DNA of 64,000 nucleotides, taken from the NCBI GenBank assembly GCA_021502835.1, contig JAKFGP010000040.1, positions 185,397 through 249,396 of the forward strand, given 5' to 3'. Position numbers and translations under genes: made by a program. Of this stretch, positions 54,696 through 64,000 are shown one piece after another (position 1 is the first letter of the stretch; each line of letters begins with the position of its first letter). Below the pieces are notes generated by a model. That model saw only the letters and a list, made by a program, of their open reading frames with translations, searched no databases and was not told where the DNA came from. Source of the stretch: Streptomyces thinghirensis. GTDB lineage: Bacteria; Actinomycetota; Actinomycetia; Streptomycetales; Streptomycetaceae.

Positions 54696-55106
54696 CTACG
54701 GCCGGCGGCCCAGCTCCGGACGCTTGGAGTAGTCCGTGAGCCCGATGACGTTGCCCCACGGGTCGGCGAACTCGACGGTCCAGCCGGTGGCGACGGAGAA
54801 GGGTTCGTCCAGCGGTGCCACTCCCGCGTCGCGCAGCGCCCGGGCCGCCGTGCGGGCGTCCGCCACCTCCAGCCACACCCGCGCGTACGGCCACAGCGGA
54901 GGCCGCTGCCCGAACCCCTCCTCCGCCCGCAGGAGGATGCCCGGCGTCTCGCCCCCGGCCTTCAGCAGTGCGATGCCGGCCTCGTCGAGCCGGAAGGCGA
55001 CCGGGAAGCCGGCCCGCTCGTAGAAGTCGACGGCCGCACCGAGGTCCCCGACGGGCAGCAGCACGTTGTCGAACCCGAGCAGTTCGTACGACTCATGATC
55101 TGACAT
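54696..55106 (-). CDS. VOC-superfamily (glyoxalase/bleomycin resistance-like) protein
   Basis: 136 residues and intact. SYELLGFDNVLLPVGDLGAA, VDFYERAGFPVAFRLDEAGI, WLEVADARTAARALRDAGV and the typical ending VEFADPWGNVIGLTDYSKRP. Metal-dependent isomerase, dioxygenase or binding protein; the substrate cannot be read from the sequence. Confidence 0.92.
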   Translation of the reverse strand: MSDHESYELLGFDNVLLPVGDLGAAVDFYERAGFPVAFRLDEAGIALLKAGGETPGILLRAEEGFGQRPPLWPYARVWLEVADARTAARALRDAGVAPLDEPFSVATGWTVEFADPWGNVIGLTDYSKRPELGRRP

Positions 55107-55275
55107 GACGTCAGATTAGGTGCGCGCCGCGTGGAGTGGACGGAACCGGCGGGCGGGGCGGTGGCGGGGTCACTCGCCCGGGCGGACGGCCGCTCCCGGG
55201 GCCCGACTTCTCTTCGGCCGCCGAGTCCTACAGTATGACCGGCAGTTTCCCGTACCTTCCAGGAGTGACACCACC

Positions 55276-55721
55276 GTGAGCGAGCAGCCGCAGCAGCCGT
55301 CCCAGCCGCCCGGTTACGGCTACCCGAACCAGGGTCCCGGCGCGCGGCCGGCCAGGCCGGCCCCTACGGCTACCCGCAGGGTGGCTACCAGCAGCCCGGC
55401 TACCAGCAGGCGCCCCGGCGGCTATCAGGCGCCCGGGTACCAGCAGGCGCCCGGGTACTACGCCGGCGACCCCGGCGCGCCCTATGGCTACGACCCCTAC
55501 GGGCGCCCGTACTCCGACAAGTCGAAGATCGTCGCTGGCGTACTCCAGCTCTTCCTCGGCGGGTTCGGCATCGGTCGCTTCTACACCGGTTCCGTCGGCA
55601 TCGGCCTGGCCCAGCTGTTTGGCCTGCGGCGGGCTCGGCTTCTGGGCGCTGATCGACGGCATCATGTACCTCGTCAGCAACGACCGCACGGACGACCAGG
55701 GGGCGGATCCTGCGTGGCTGA
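55276..55721 (+). CDS. TM2 domain-containing membrane protein
   Basis: About 148 residues from GTG with GGAG upstream. The N-terminal tail is Gly/Pro/Gln/Tyr-rich (PSQPPGYGYPNQGPGA). The TM2 domain reads SDKSKIVAGVLQLFLGGFGI, GRFYTGSVGIGLAQLF and, after correcting a break near 55620, GLGFWALIDGIMYLVSNDRT, ending GRILRG. Two membrane helices joined by a short turn. Other breaks near 55350 and 55420. Function unknown. Overlaps the DUF2752 start. Confidence 0.87.
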
Positions 55722-56134
55722 CGCGGCGCGTTCGGCGCCGTCCAACAGGCGGCGCCCGCTTTGGCATCCCGCGGCGGCACCCCTCGCGGTGCTCGTCGCG
55801 GGGCGCCGCGGGCGCCAGCTACCCATGGTTCACCGACCCGCACGAGCCCGGCCACCTCCTGCCCCAGTGCCCGTTCCGGTACGTCACCGGTCTGCTGTGC
55901 CCGGCCTGTGGCGGCACGCGCATGGCGTACGACCTGATGCACGGTCACTTCACCGCCGCCTGGCTGGACAACCGAGCCTTGCTGCTCGCCGCGCCGTTCG
56001 CCCTGGCGCTGTGGGGCCGCTGGACGGCGGAGGGCCTGCGCGGCCGCTTCTACAAGCCCAGGATCGCGCCCTGGGTCCAGGCCCTGATCCTGCTGACGGC
56101 GGTGGCCTGGACGGTGGTCCGCAACCTCGTCTGA
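55714..56134 (+). CDS. DUF2752 family membrane protein
   Basis: About 139 residues. Core CPFRYVTGLLCPACGGTRMA, then YDLMHGHFTAAWLDNRALLL is the family hallmark (CPxCGxTR). Further helices AAPFALALWGRWTAEG and ALILLTAVAWTVVRNLV. GTG at 55714 overlaps the TM2 stop, suggesting coupling. DUF2752 genes are often next to TM2 genes. Function unknown. Confidence 0.87.
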
Positions 56135-56363
56135 GGCGCCTTGGTGCCGGAGTGGTGATCAAATGATCACGGAATGGGAACGTTCGATCGAATCCACTCC
56201 CCGCAGGACATCACTCGTCTCTCTATGCTCCCTACGCACAGGGGACGGCCACGCCATTGCGTCGTGGGCCGCCGTGCACGGTCAGTGTGCGATCAGGCGT
56301 TCCTTCCTCGGCCCCCCGGGCAATCCGTCCCGGCCCGTTTCACATCTCCCCAGGAGCACCACC

Positions 56364-56653
56364 GTGACCGTCCCCCCGAACCCCGCCGCTCCCTACGGCT
56401 TCGACCCGCAGGGCCGCCCGTAATCCGACAAGTCGAAGATCGTCGCCGGCATCCTCCAGCTCTTCCTGGGCACCCTGGGCATCGGCCGCTTCTACGTCGG
56501 TTCCGTCGGCGTCGGCGTCGCCCAGCTGCTCACCTGCGGTGGCCTGGGCTTCTGGGCGCTGATCGACGGCATCATCTTCCTGGTCAGCAACGACCGCACC
56601 GACAAGGAGGGCCGCGTGCTGCGCGGCGACGCCGCCTCACCGCCTCGCGGTAA
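56364..56653 (+). CDS. TM2 domain protein, second copy, with internal stop
   Basis: About 95 residues. GTG start VTVPPNPAAPYGFDPQGRP is followed by TAA (56421-56423) where TAC (Tyr) is expected from the paralogue; after it the frame continues SDKSKIVAGILQLFLGTLGI, GRFYVGSVGVGVAQLLTCGG, GFWALIDGIIFLVSNDRTDK. So it is either a point-mutated gene or, given the error load here, a miscalled base. End near 56653 assumes a last 1-base correction. Short-tailed paralogue of the TM2 gene at 55276. Confidence 0.75.
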
Positions 56654-56700
56654 CGACCGAGGGCCCCGATCGCGTCGATGCGATCGGGGCCCTCGGTCGT
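56653..56700. terminator. Bidirectional terminator between the TM2 gene and sdhB
   Basis: A perfect 21-bp stem (acgaccgagggccccgatcg plus one more base) with a 6-base loop (gtcgat), exactly between convergent genes. Confidence 0.9.
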
Positions 56701-56717
56701 GCGCGTCGGCGCGCGGG

Positions 56718-57491
56718 TCAGGCGGCGCGTGATCAGCGCCCGCTTCACCTCCGCGATCGCCTTGGTGACCTCGATACCGCGCGGGCAGGCGTCCGTGCAG
56801 TTGAAGGTCGTGCGGCAGCGCCAGACGCCGTCGCGGTCGTTGAGGATCTCCAGCCGCTGCTCGCCGGCCTCGTCACGCGAGTCGAAGATGAAGCGGTGGG
56901 CGTTGACGATGGCCGCCGGGCCCGAAGTACTGCCCGTCGTTCCAGAACACCGGGCACGAGGACGTAGGCGGCGCACAGGATGCACTTCGTCGTGTCGTCG
57001 AACCGCTCGCGGTCTCCTCGGCCGTCTGGAGGCGTTCACGCGTCGGCTCGTTGGTGTCCTTCGTGATCAGGAAGGGCATCACGTCCCGGTACGCCTGGAA
57101 GAACGGCTCCATGTCGACGACCAGGTCCTTGAGGACCGTCAGGCCCTTGATGGCCTCGACCGTGATCGGCTTCTCGGGATTGATGTCCTTGATCAGCGTC
57201 TTGCAGGCAAGGCGGTTCTTGCCGTTGATCCGCATGGCGTCGGAACCGCAGATGCCGTGCGCGCAGGAGCGGCGGAAGGTGAGGCTTCCGTCGAGGTCCC
57301 ACTTGATCTTGTGCAGCGCGTCGAGGACACGCTCCTTCTGGGTCGATCTCCAGCTGGAAGTCTTCCCAGGTCGCCTCGGCCGAGACCTCCGGGTTGAACC
57401 GCCGGACGCGGAAGGTGACCGTGATGTACGGGGAGTCGGCGAAGCCGGGCTCGGGGGCCTTGTCGCTCTTCTCCATGACAGGGGTAGCCAT
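56718..57491 (-). CDS. sdhB: Succinate dehydrogenase iron-sulfur subunit
   Basis: Carries the three Fe-S clusters that pass electrons from FAD to quinone. About 257 residues. [2Fe-2S] region LTFRRSCAHGICGSDAMRIN, ...CKTLIKDI; [4Fe-4S]/[3Fe-4S] region TKCILCAAYV and FNCTDACPRGIEVTKAI. Breaks lie near 57345, 57015, 56955 and 56925; the stop is placed at 56718 after a last correction. The ATG overlaps the sdhA stop (TGATG). Last gene of sdhCDAB. Confidence 0.94.
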
Positions 57492-59249
57492 CAGTACTTA
57501 CGCTCCATCGGCTGGTAGCGGGTCTGGACGACCGGCTTGTAGTCGAGCCGGATGGACTCGGTGCCGTCGTCGCCCACCTCGCGGTACGCCATGGTGTGGC
57601 GCATGAAGTTGACGTCGTCGCGGTTGGGGAAGTCCTCGCGGTAGTGACCGCCGCGCGACTCCTTGCGGGCGAGCGCGGACACCGCCATGACCTCGGCCAG
57701 GTCGAGCAGGTTGCCCAGCTCGACGGCCTCCAGCAGGTCGGTGTTGAAGCGCCGGCCCTTGTCCTGGATCGACACGTTCTTGTAGCGGCGCGCAGCTCGG
57801 CGAGCTTCTCGACGGCCGTCTTGATCGTCTGCTCGGTGCGGAACACCATGACGTTGGCGTCCATGGTCTCCTGCAGCTCGCGGCGGAGCGTCGCCACCCG
57901 CTCGGTGCCGGTGGAGGAGCGCAGCCGCTCGATCTGCTCGACGACCAGGGACTCCGGGTTCTCCGGCAGCTCGACGAAGTTCGCCTTCTGCGCGTACTCC
58001 GCCGCCGCGATGCCGGCCCGCTTGCCGAAGACGTTGATGTCCAGCAGCGAGTTGGTGCCCAGGCGGTTGGCGCCGTGCACGGACACGCAGGCGACCTCGC
58101 CGGCCGCGTACAGGCCCGGGACGACGGTGGTGTTGTCCAGCAGGACCTCACCCTCGACGTTGGTCGGGATGCCGCCCATCGCGTAGTGGGCGGTGGGCTG
58201 GATCAGGATCGGGTCCGTGTAGGGCTCGATGCCGAGGTAGGTCCGCGCGAATTCCGTGATGTCGGGCAGCTTGGCGTCCAGCTGCTCCGGCGGGGAGGTG
58301 GGTGAGGTCCAGGTAGACGTGGTCGCCCTCGGGACCGCAGCCGCGGCCCTCGCGGATCTCCGTGTAGATGGAGCGGGAGACGACGTCGCGGGGAGGCGAG
58401 GTCCTTCATGACCGGCGCGTACTTTCTCCATGAAGCGCTCGCCGTCCTTGTTGCGGAGGATGCCGCCCTCACCGCTGGGCGCCCTCCGTCAGCAGGATGC
58501 CCATGCGCCAGATGCCGGTCGGGTGGAACTGGAAGAACTCCATGTCCTCCAGCGGCAGCCCGCGCCGGTGACACGGCCGCCTGGCCGTCACCGGTCAGCG
58601 TGTGCGCGTTGGACGTCTACCTTGAAGAACTTGCCGGTGCCGCCGGACGCGTAGATCACGGACTTCGCCTGGAAGACGTGGATCTCGCCGGTGGCCAGCT
58701 CGTAGGCGACCACACCGGCCGACTTCTTGATGCCGTCGACCTCGGTGATCAGCTGGTCCAGGACGTAGAACTCGTTGAAGAACTCCACGCCCTCCTTGAC
58801 GCAGTTCTGGTACAGCGTCTGGAGGATCATGTGACCGGTGCGGTCGGCCGCGTAGCAGGACCGGCGGACCGGCGCCTCGCCGTGGTTGCGGCTGTGACCG
58901 CCGAAGCGGCGCTGGTCGATCGTGCCGTTCGGCGTCCGGTTGAACGGCAGGCCCATCTTCTCCAGGTCGAGGACCGAGTCGATGGCCTCCTCGCCAGGAT
59001 CTCGGCGGCGTCCTGGTCGACCAGGTAGTCACCGCCCTTGACCGTGTCGAAGGTGTGCCACTCCCAGTTGTCCTCCTCCACGTTGGCCAGCGCGGCGGCC
59101 ATGCCGCCCTGCGCCGCGCCGGTGTGGGAGCGGGTGGGGTAGAGCTTCGTCAGGACGGCGGTGCGGCTGCGCTTCGTCGACTCGATGGCCGCGCGCATGC
59201 CGGCGCCACCGGCGCCGACGATGACGGTGTCGTACTTGTGTACCTTCAT
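57491..59249 (-). CDS. sdhA: Succinate dehydrogenase flavoprotein subunit
   Basis: FAD subunit oxidising succinate to fumarate. About 584 residues. [20 protein letters not shown] (FAD site); [19 protein letters not shown] with the His that binds [23 protein letters not shown]; catalytic-region [57 protein letters not shown]. Breaks lie near 58995, 58615, 58575, 58480, 58400, 58300 and 57795. Corrected length and ending ([11 protein letters not shown]) are normal. Confidence 0.95.
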
Positions 59250-59268
59250 GATTTTCGCAGCCCCGTGC

Positions 59269-59754
59269 CTAGCGGATGTTCGGGTCGAAGGTGAAGATCA
59301 CCAGCGTGCCCAGCAGGATGGTGAACACCGTGGCGGTGTAGAGCAGGCCCTTGAGCCACAGGCGGGTGTTCGGGCGCTCCGCGTAGTCGTTGATGACCGT
59401 GCGCAGGCCGTTCGCGCCGTGCAGCATCGCCAGCCACAGCATCAGCAGGTCCCAGACCTGCCAGAACGGCGAGGCCCAGCGGCCGGCCACGAAGGCGAAG
59501 CCGATCTTGGAGACGCCGCCGTCCAGCACCAGCTGGATGGCAGGTAGCCGATGACCAGGACGACCAGCACGACGCCGGACAGGCGCTGAAGAGCCAGGCG
59601 GCCATCTCGAAGTTGCCGCGCGTGGACTTCGGGGACTTCTTGGTCCGCTTGCGGGCGGCTCGATCAGCGGCGCCGGGTTGTCCACGGTGTAGGCGGAGGC
59701 GCCCGCGCCCTCGACGGGGCCGATGCCGGAGGCGGTGGTTTCAGTGGTGGACAT
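59269..59754 (-). CDS. sdhD: Succinate dehydrogenase membrane anchor subunit
   Basis: Haem/quinone-binding membrane subunit, about 160 residues. N-terminal tail [18 protein letters not shown]; helices [40 protein letters not shown] (the conserved His), [20 protein letters not shown]. Breaks lie near 59660, 59590 and 59545. Between sdhC and sdhA in the operon. Naming of C and D follows gene order. Confidence 0.9.
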   Translation of the reverse strand: MSTTETTASGIGPVEGAGASAYTVDNPAPLIEPPASGPRSPRSPRAATSRWPPGSSAPVRRRAGRPGHRLPAIQLVLDGGVSKIGFAFVAGRWASPFWQVWDLLMLWLAMLHGANGLRTVINDYAERPNTRLWLKGLLYTATVFTILLGTLVIFTFDPNIR

Positions 59755-59759
59755 CTGCG

Positions 59760-60143
59760 TCAGCTCCCGAACACTTCATGAGCGGGCGTGGCCGAGGACG
59801 GGGGTAGATCGCCCCGATCATCAGCACGACCCACAGGCCGACGACGGTCCAGAGCATCTGCTTCTGGTAGCGGGCGCCCTTGATCCAGAAGTCGACCGCG
59901 ATGACGCGCAGGCCGTTGAGCGCGTGGAACAGGGATGGCGGCGACGAGGCCGTACTCCAGCAGCGCGACGATCGGGGACTTGTACGTGGCCACGACGGTG
60001 TCGTAGACCTCGGGGGACATACGGACGAGAGCGGTGTCCAGCACGTGGACGAACAGGAAGAAGAAGATGAGGACGCCGGTGACTCGGTGAGCCACCCAGG
60101 ACCACATTCCTTCCCGGCCGCGGTACAGCGTTCCAGCCGGCAC
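59760..60143 (-). CDS. sdhC: Succinate dehydrogenase cytochrome b556 subunit
   Basis: First gene of sdhCDAB, about 126 residues. GTG at 60143 with a near-perfect GGAGGAAA ribosome site. MWSWVAHRVTGVLIFFFLFV is the SdhC signature (SxxHRxxG) with the haem-ligand His in HVLDTALVRM; then FHALNGLRVIAVDFWIKGA and MLWTVVGLWVVLMIGAIYP. Breaks lie near 59935 and 59805. The operon promoter should lie in 60144-60319, where I see no distinct operator. Confidence 0.92.
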   Translation of the reverse strand: MPAGTLYRGREGMWSWVAHRVTGVLIFFFLFVHVLDTALVRMSPEVYDTVVATYKSPIVALLEYGLVAAIPVPRAQRPARHRGRLLDQGRPLPEADALDRRRPVGRADDRGDLPPSSATPAHEVFGS

Positions 60144-60319
60144 GAAGTTTCCTCCGGGAGCGGGATTGGGGCCGCGCCGGCGCCCCTTGTCGGTCGGGCC
60201 CGGCCGGGTACGGTCCACCGGCCCCAGCATCGTAGCGACGGTTGCCTGCGGCGCTTACGGGGGCCTGCCTGTGTGATCAAGTTGCACTCAAAGGAGCAGT
60301 GGGGATCGTGTGGGGCGGC

Positions 60320-60894
60320 CTAGGGGTGGGGGTTTGGGCGGTTTGCCGGGTGCGGGTAGTCCGTGGCTGGTCGCGCAGTTCCCTGCGCCCCCTGGAGGAC
60401 GTCGGTCAACCTGCTTCTTGCCAGGCGCCGGAGTTCCTCCGCCGCGACTGCGCGTTCCTCGTCCGGATCGTTGGTCAATCGTGACCGGATGCCTGCCAGT
60501 ACGTGGTCCAGGGCCTCGTCCGCGGCCATGCCGTCCAGGCAGATGACGAACGCGTGTCCGAACCGGGCCTCGTGCCGCGGCGTACGCCGCACTCAGTGCC
60601 GTGTGGGCCGCTGCGTACGTGTCCTCGGGGAGGGGGTGGCAGCACCTCCGTCGCCAGGGCCTCCGTCAGGTCGTCCGGGGAGAGGTCGTATGCCGCCTCG
60701 TCCGCGGCGGCCAGCAGGGACGGCAGGTCCGGGTAGGGGTGGTGGGAGGCGAGGCGGTGGGCCCAGTGGTGGCTGTTCAGGCAGGTCAGGAGCGTGCGGA
60801 TGACCTCGTCGATGGACGCGGCGTTGAAGCGCGCCAGAGCGGAGGCCGTTACCGGGGAGACACGGGTGGTTTGCACCGGTACCGGTATGGCCAC
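60320..60894 (-). CDS. uraD: 2-oxo-4-hydroxy-4-carboxy-5-ureidoimidazoline (OHCU) decarboxylase
   Basis: Urate breakdown step after HIU hydrolase, giving S-allantoin. About 190 residues. ALARFNAASIDEVIRTLLTC; NSHHWAHRLASHHPYPDL; LLAAADEAAYDLSPDDLTEA; and, after a break near 60635, ARFGHAFVICLDGMAADEAL, which is the family core (FGFPFVI-type); then DPDEERAVAAEELRRLARSR. The last ~25 codons lie in a dispersed repeat. No other urate genes are in view. The start is uncertain; a later start near 60860 is possible. Confidence 0.82.
60325..60393. repeat. Dispersed Streptomyces repeat at the end of uraD
   Basis: Contains gtggctggtcgcgcagttcc followed by ctgcgccccc, a string I know to recur widely at 3' ends of Streptomyces genes. 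It can form a small stem and may act as terminator; here it also encodes the uraD C-terminus. Confidence 0.72.
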
Positions 60895-61104
60895 TCGGGC
60901 GGGGAGGTCTGGGAGACGGTGCGCAGGCAGCGTGGGTCCTCGTGGGCGTCACGTGTGTGTCGGCAGGGATTGTGCGAAAGATGCGGCGTCACGTTATCGA
61001 GTGACGGCATCGCGTGTCCGTCCAGTGCCCGAATTTCACCCGAACGGGAGAGTTTCAGAACATGTGGTGGACGCTGGTGGAGCTCACGGCCGCAGGTTGG
61101 CGCT

Positions 61105-62720
61105 GTGAGCCAGCACGGACGCCGGACGCCGGCGAACCAGGTGAGGCAGCGGGCCGTGATCGCCGGTGCGGTGGTCGCCGCGCTCGGCGTGGGGTCGGCC
61201 TGTGGGCCACCGACGGCGAGGGTGACGGCGGGCCCGCGGGCTCGGCCGCGCGGTCCTCCCCCGGAGGCGGCCGCGCCCAGCCCCAGCCGCTCCTACGCGC
61301 TGTCGAAGGAGCCGCGCACCATACCCGCCGTACGCGAACACACCGCGCCCGCGCCCCGGCTGGCAGCCGGAGAAGGCGCACCGCGTCGACTCGTCGCCGA
61401 CGCCGGGCTCGCCGACGAGGGCGCCTGATAGCCGGCGAGCTGGGGCTGACGTACGCGGGGGAGAAGGACGACGAGCGCGCCGGGGACGTGGTCCTCGACG
61501 TCAAGGAGGACAAGGGCGCGGGCTCCGAGTCGTACACCATGACCGTGCGCGACGGCCGCGTCACCGTCACCGGGCCGGCCGAGGCCGGCGTCTACTACGG
61601 CACCCGCACCCTGAAGCAGGCGGTGGACGGCGGCGGCACCGCGCCGGAGGGCGTCGTGCAGGACGAGCCGGCCAATCCGCGGCAGCGGCTTCAGCCTCGA
61701 CATCGCGCGCAAGCACTACGACGCCGACTGGATCAAGGACCGGATACGCGAGCTGGGCGACCTGGAAGTTCAACGAGCTGGGCCTGCACTTCTCCGACGA
61801 CCAGGCCTTCCGCATCGAGTCCGACTTGCACCCCGAGATCATTTCCGACGACTACCTCGACCAAGGCCGAAGGGGTCAAGGAGATCATCGACCTCGCCGC
61901 GTCCCGGCACATCACCGTCGTCCCCGAGATCGACTCGCTTGACACCTGGGTGCCGTGCTCGCCGCCCACCCCGACCTCCAGCTGCGCAACGCCTAGGGCA
62001 CGCCCATCGCGCGGCGCGATCGACATCTCCAGGCCGAGGCCGCCGAGATCGTCGACGACCTGCTGAACGGTACGCCGACTCCTTCCCCGGGTCGCAGTTC
62101 CACCTGGGCGCCGACGAGTACCAGGCGCTCGTGGTCTCCAATCCCGAGGCGGTCCTCCCCTGACCTGGCCGCCGCCGCCCGCGAGGCCTCCGGCTCGCGC
62201 CACCGTTCGCCGACCTCACCACCGGCTGGCTCAACGACTGCGCCAAGACGGTCACGGCGCACGACCGCACGCCGCAGCACCTGGGACGACGGCTTCTTCA
62301 AGGACACGTCCGTAGAGCCCCTGAAGGACATCAAGGTCGCCTACTGGACCGGCAAGGAGATCGGCGCCTGCCAGCCGACCGAGTACCTCAGCGAGGGCCG
62401 CGACGTCCTCAACTACAACGACGAGTTCCTCTACTACGTCCTCGGCCAGCCGCAGACCTTCGTCTACCCGACCGGCGAGCGCATCTACGAGCAGTGGACC
62501 CGACGCGTCCTGCGCGGCACCACGGTCGACGCGAAGTACGACGACCAGATACTCGGCGGCAGCTTCGCGGTCTGGGGCGACATCCCAGCGCCCAGACGCA
62601 GGTGCAGGTCGCCGAGGGCATCCGGCTCCCGCTGGCGGCGACGGTCCAGAAGCTGTGGACCCGGACCAGCCCGAGCTGTCCTGGGCCGACTTCAGGTCGC
62701 TGGCGAACCGGCTCGACTGA
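61105..62720 (+). CDS. Secreted GH20 beta-N-acetylhexosaminidase
   Basis: Releases terminal GlcNAc/GalNAc from chitin-derived or glycan chains. About 538 residues. GTG start with a signal/anchor (RQRAVIAGAVVAALGV); non-catalytic domain GELGLTYAGEKDDERAGDVV; barrel begins FSLDIARKHYDADWIKDRIR; catalytic pair in FHLGADEY; WTGKEIGACQPTEYLSEGRD; YPTGERIYEQWTPRVLRGTT. TAG at 61995-61997 replaces a sense codon (expected TCG) after LQLRNA. About ten 1-base breaks, for example near 61185, 61690, 61762, 61862, 61950, 62010, 62070, 62155, 62275 and 62585. Confidence 0.88.
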
Positions 62721-62782
62721 CCCCGCACGCCCCCCGGGCCTCGTGCGGATTGTCCGATACGGCTGCGAACTCCCGTACGGCT

Positions 62783-63454
62783 GTGGTGGTCTTTGGGCGA
62801 CGAACCGACACGCCGGGGGGACCGGGACAGCTGGCCGGGGGTACTTCGTCGAGGGCCGCGCCGACCGGCCGCTCGCGGAGCTGGACGCGCTGCCGGGCGC
62901 CGCGAGACGCCTGACCCTGCAGCCTGTCCGCGCCGGACGGCTGGCAGGTGTGGGGAGTTCCCGGCGGCGACGGGGACGTCGGGAACATGAACGACCTGGC
63001 CGGGCAGATTGGCGCGCCCGCGCTGTTCGGGTACGGCATGGACAGCGACTGCGTGGTCGTGGAGGCGGCGGCGCCCGAGAGCGGGGCGTGGACGACGTGC
63101 CTGGCGCGGTCCGCGATGGCCGGGTACCTCGGCGCGGAGAAGGAGGGGCTCACCCTGGAGGACTACTTCCTGGAGCCCCGCGACGCCGCCGAGCGGTGCC
63201 GTGGCCTGGGCCGCGGAGGCCGGGCGCACCGCGAGCGCCGGGGAGTTGGCGGAGGGCTGTCGGCCGACCCCGGCGCCGACCCCGGTGCCGGTCGCGGGTC
63301 CGGTCCCGACGCCGGTCCCGACGGCGACGCCGAGGCCGGATCGGTGGCCGAAAACCTCTTCTTCCGGTTCCTCGACCGGCTCGGTGTGGAGCCGCTGGCG
63401 ACACTCCCGCGGCCGTCGCACGCAGTAGGGGAAGTGCGGGCTCCGTGGTGGTGA
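62783..63454 (+). CDS. Hypothetical protein
   Basis: About 220 residues over several frames. GTG (VVVFGRRTDTPGGPGQLAGG) is a reasonable start. It continues YFVEGRADRPLAELDALPGA, WQVWGVPGGDGDVGNMNDLA, ALFGYGMDSDCVVVEAAAPE, SGAWTTCLARSAMAGYLGAE and EDYFLEPRDAAER, with a Pro/Gly/Asp repeat tract (DPGADPGAG-like) before ENLFFRFLDRLGVEPLATLP. I do not recognise the family; no signal peptide or membrane helix is evident. Breaks lie near 62840, 62905, 62940 and 63200. It is followed by another unknown gene. Confidence 0.5.
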
Positions 63455-63488
63455 GCGGGCCGAGGCGGTAGGAACAGGGAGGCACCGG

Positions 63489-64000
63489 ATGAGCCTGGTG
63501 GAACTGATCGCGCAGGCCGACGCACGCGGACTCGCCGGGGAGTGGACTGGCTTGTTTGGACCGCTGCGTCCCTGCTGGACGGCGACGACGAGGTCCTCAG
63601 ACCCCTGTGGGCGACCCTCGCCGACGGCGCCGGCGACGGCCCGGCTGGGCGCGGGGGCTGGCGTAGGTGCGCACAAGCTCGCCGGTCCCGACGCCGAGGG
63701 CGAGGACGAGGCCGTGCTCCTGGCCCGCCGGATGCTGGCCGCGGCGCCGGACGAGTGCTCCGGGGCCGCGATACGAGCCTGGGCCGACGCCTGCTCCGTC
63801 GCCTCGCTCCGCGTCCACCGGCTCCTCGACCCCGCGACGGACGCCGCCACCGAGGCAGCCGACGTCCGTGAGGAGGAGCGCACCCAAGACCGCACTCAGG
63901 ACTGCGCACGAGGGGCTGTCGCCCCTCGTCGTCGCCGAACTGCGCCGCCAGATCACCGTCCTCGAAGTGCTCGCCGGCCACGGCCCGGCGGGCTGCGCCG
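63489..64000 (+). CDS. Hypothetical protein, 3' end outside window
   Basis: ATG after GGGAGGCACCGG. Begins MSLVELIAQADARGLA and continues, with breaks near 63545, 63640, 63670 and 63890, as DGDDEVLRPLWATLADGA, KLAGPDAEGEDEAVLLARRM, AAPDECSGAAIRAWADACSV, SLRVHRLLDPATDAATEAAD, and a last part VVAELRRQITVLEVLAGHGP. Helical and acidic, with no recognised domain. It runs off the window. Confidence 0.5.
   Translation, partial: MSLVELIAQADARGLAGEWTGLFGPLRPCWTATTRSSDPCGRPSPTAPATARLGAGAGVGAHKLAGPDAEGEDEAVLLARRMLAAAPDECSGAAIRAWADACSVASLRVHRLLDPATDAATEAADVREEERTQDRTQDCARGAVAPRRRRTAPPDHRPRSARRPRPGGLR

Noticed and set aside
56163..56423. An 86-residue protein starting at 56163 and ending at the TAA at 56421
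   Set aside because: Only its last 19 codons match a TM2 protein N-terminus; the upstream part has no ribosome site and looks non-coding.

Overview
This is a GC-rich actinobacterial chromosome segment, almost certainly Streptomyces. The codon use is strongly G/C at third positions, GTG starts and 4-base GTGA/ATGA overlaps are common, and typical Streptomyces families are present (SCO4848-type membrane protein, DUF6350, DUF3017, small secreted I36-like proteins, FHA/Ser-Thr kinase pairs). Three dispersed repeats that I know from many Streptomyces genomes are also here. From memory, the order sucCD - purNH - kinases - folD - mdh - glyA - trpS - dacA - sdh - hexosaminidase is that of the conserved Streptomyces core; I could not check this by alignment.

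Layout. 1-5.2 kb: a DUF5682/VWA pair, then two secreted repeat-rich proteins. 5.7-7.8 kb: succinyl-CoA synthetase (sucCD), closed by a 23-bp hairpin. 7.9-11.8 kb: an HTH/sigma-like regulator and DUF6350 and Pro-rich membrane proteins. 12.1-14.3 kb: purNH. 14.4-22.6 kb, all on the minus strand: two paralogous FHA + Ser/Thr-kinase modules whose kinases carry different extracellular domains (one SLT/lysozyme-like, one I36-inhibitor-like), plus three free I36-like secreted proteins and two related lipoproteins. This is the most interesting part of the window. 23.7-28.1 kb: folD, DUF3017, a membrane-anchored HTH protein and mdh. 28.1-36.6 kb: a MarR-GNAT protein, then choline-to-glycine-betaine oxidation (betB, betA) with a ProU-type betaine importer. 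36.6-41.4 kb: an AhpD-like/ICL operon with a divergent MocR regulator, and a YgiB/YgiC-like pair. 41.4-44.8 kb: a ZTP riboswitch and glyA, trpS and a 2H phosphoesterase. 44.8-49.9 kb: DprE2/DprE1 divergent from PAP2/UbiA/GtrA/YihY, a set resembling the mycobacterial decaprenyl-phospho-arabinose pathway. 49.9-56.7 kb: a DD-carboxypeptidase, a metallophosphoesterase, a TetR/DCC operon with twin operators, and VOC, TM2 and DUF2752 proteins. 56.7-60.1 kb: sdhCDAB. 60.3-64 kb: an OHCU decarboxylase, a GH20 hexosaminidase and two unrecognised genes, the last cut by the window end.

Quality warning. Roughly three quarters of the genes, including single-copy essential ones, are broken by 1-base insertions or deletions, usually in G/C runs, and at least three by single-base nonsense changes. 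I read these as sequencing or assembly errors. Such genes are reported as one CDS with the frame breaks listed, and their products were read by joining frames. Start and stop positions next to frame breaks are less certain than usual.
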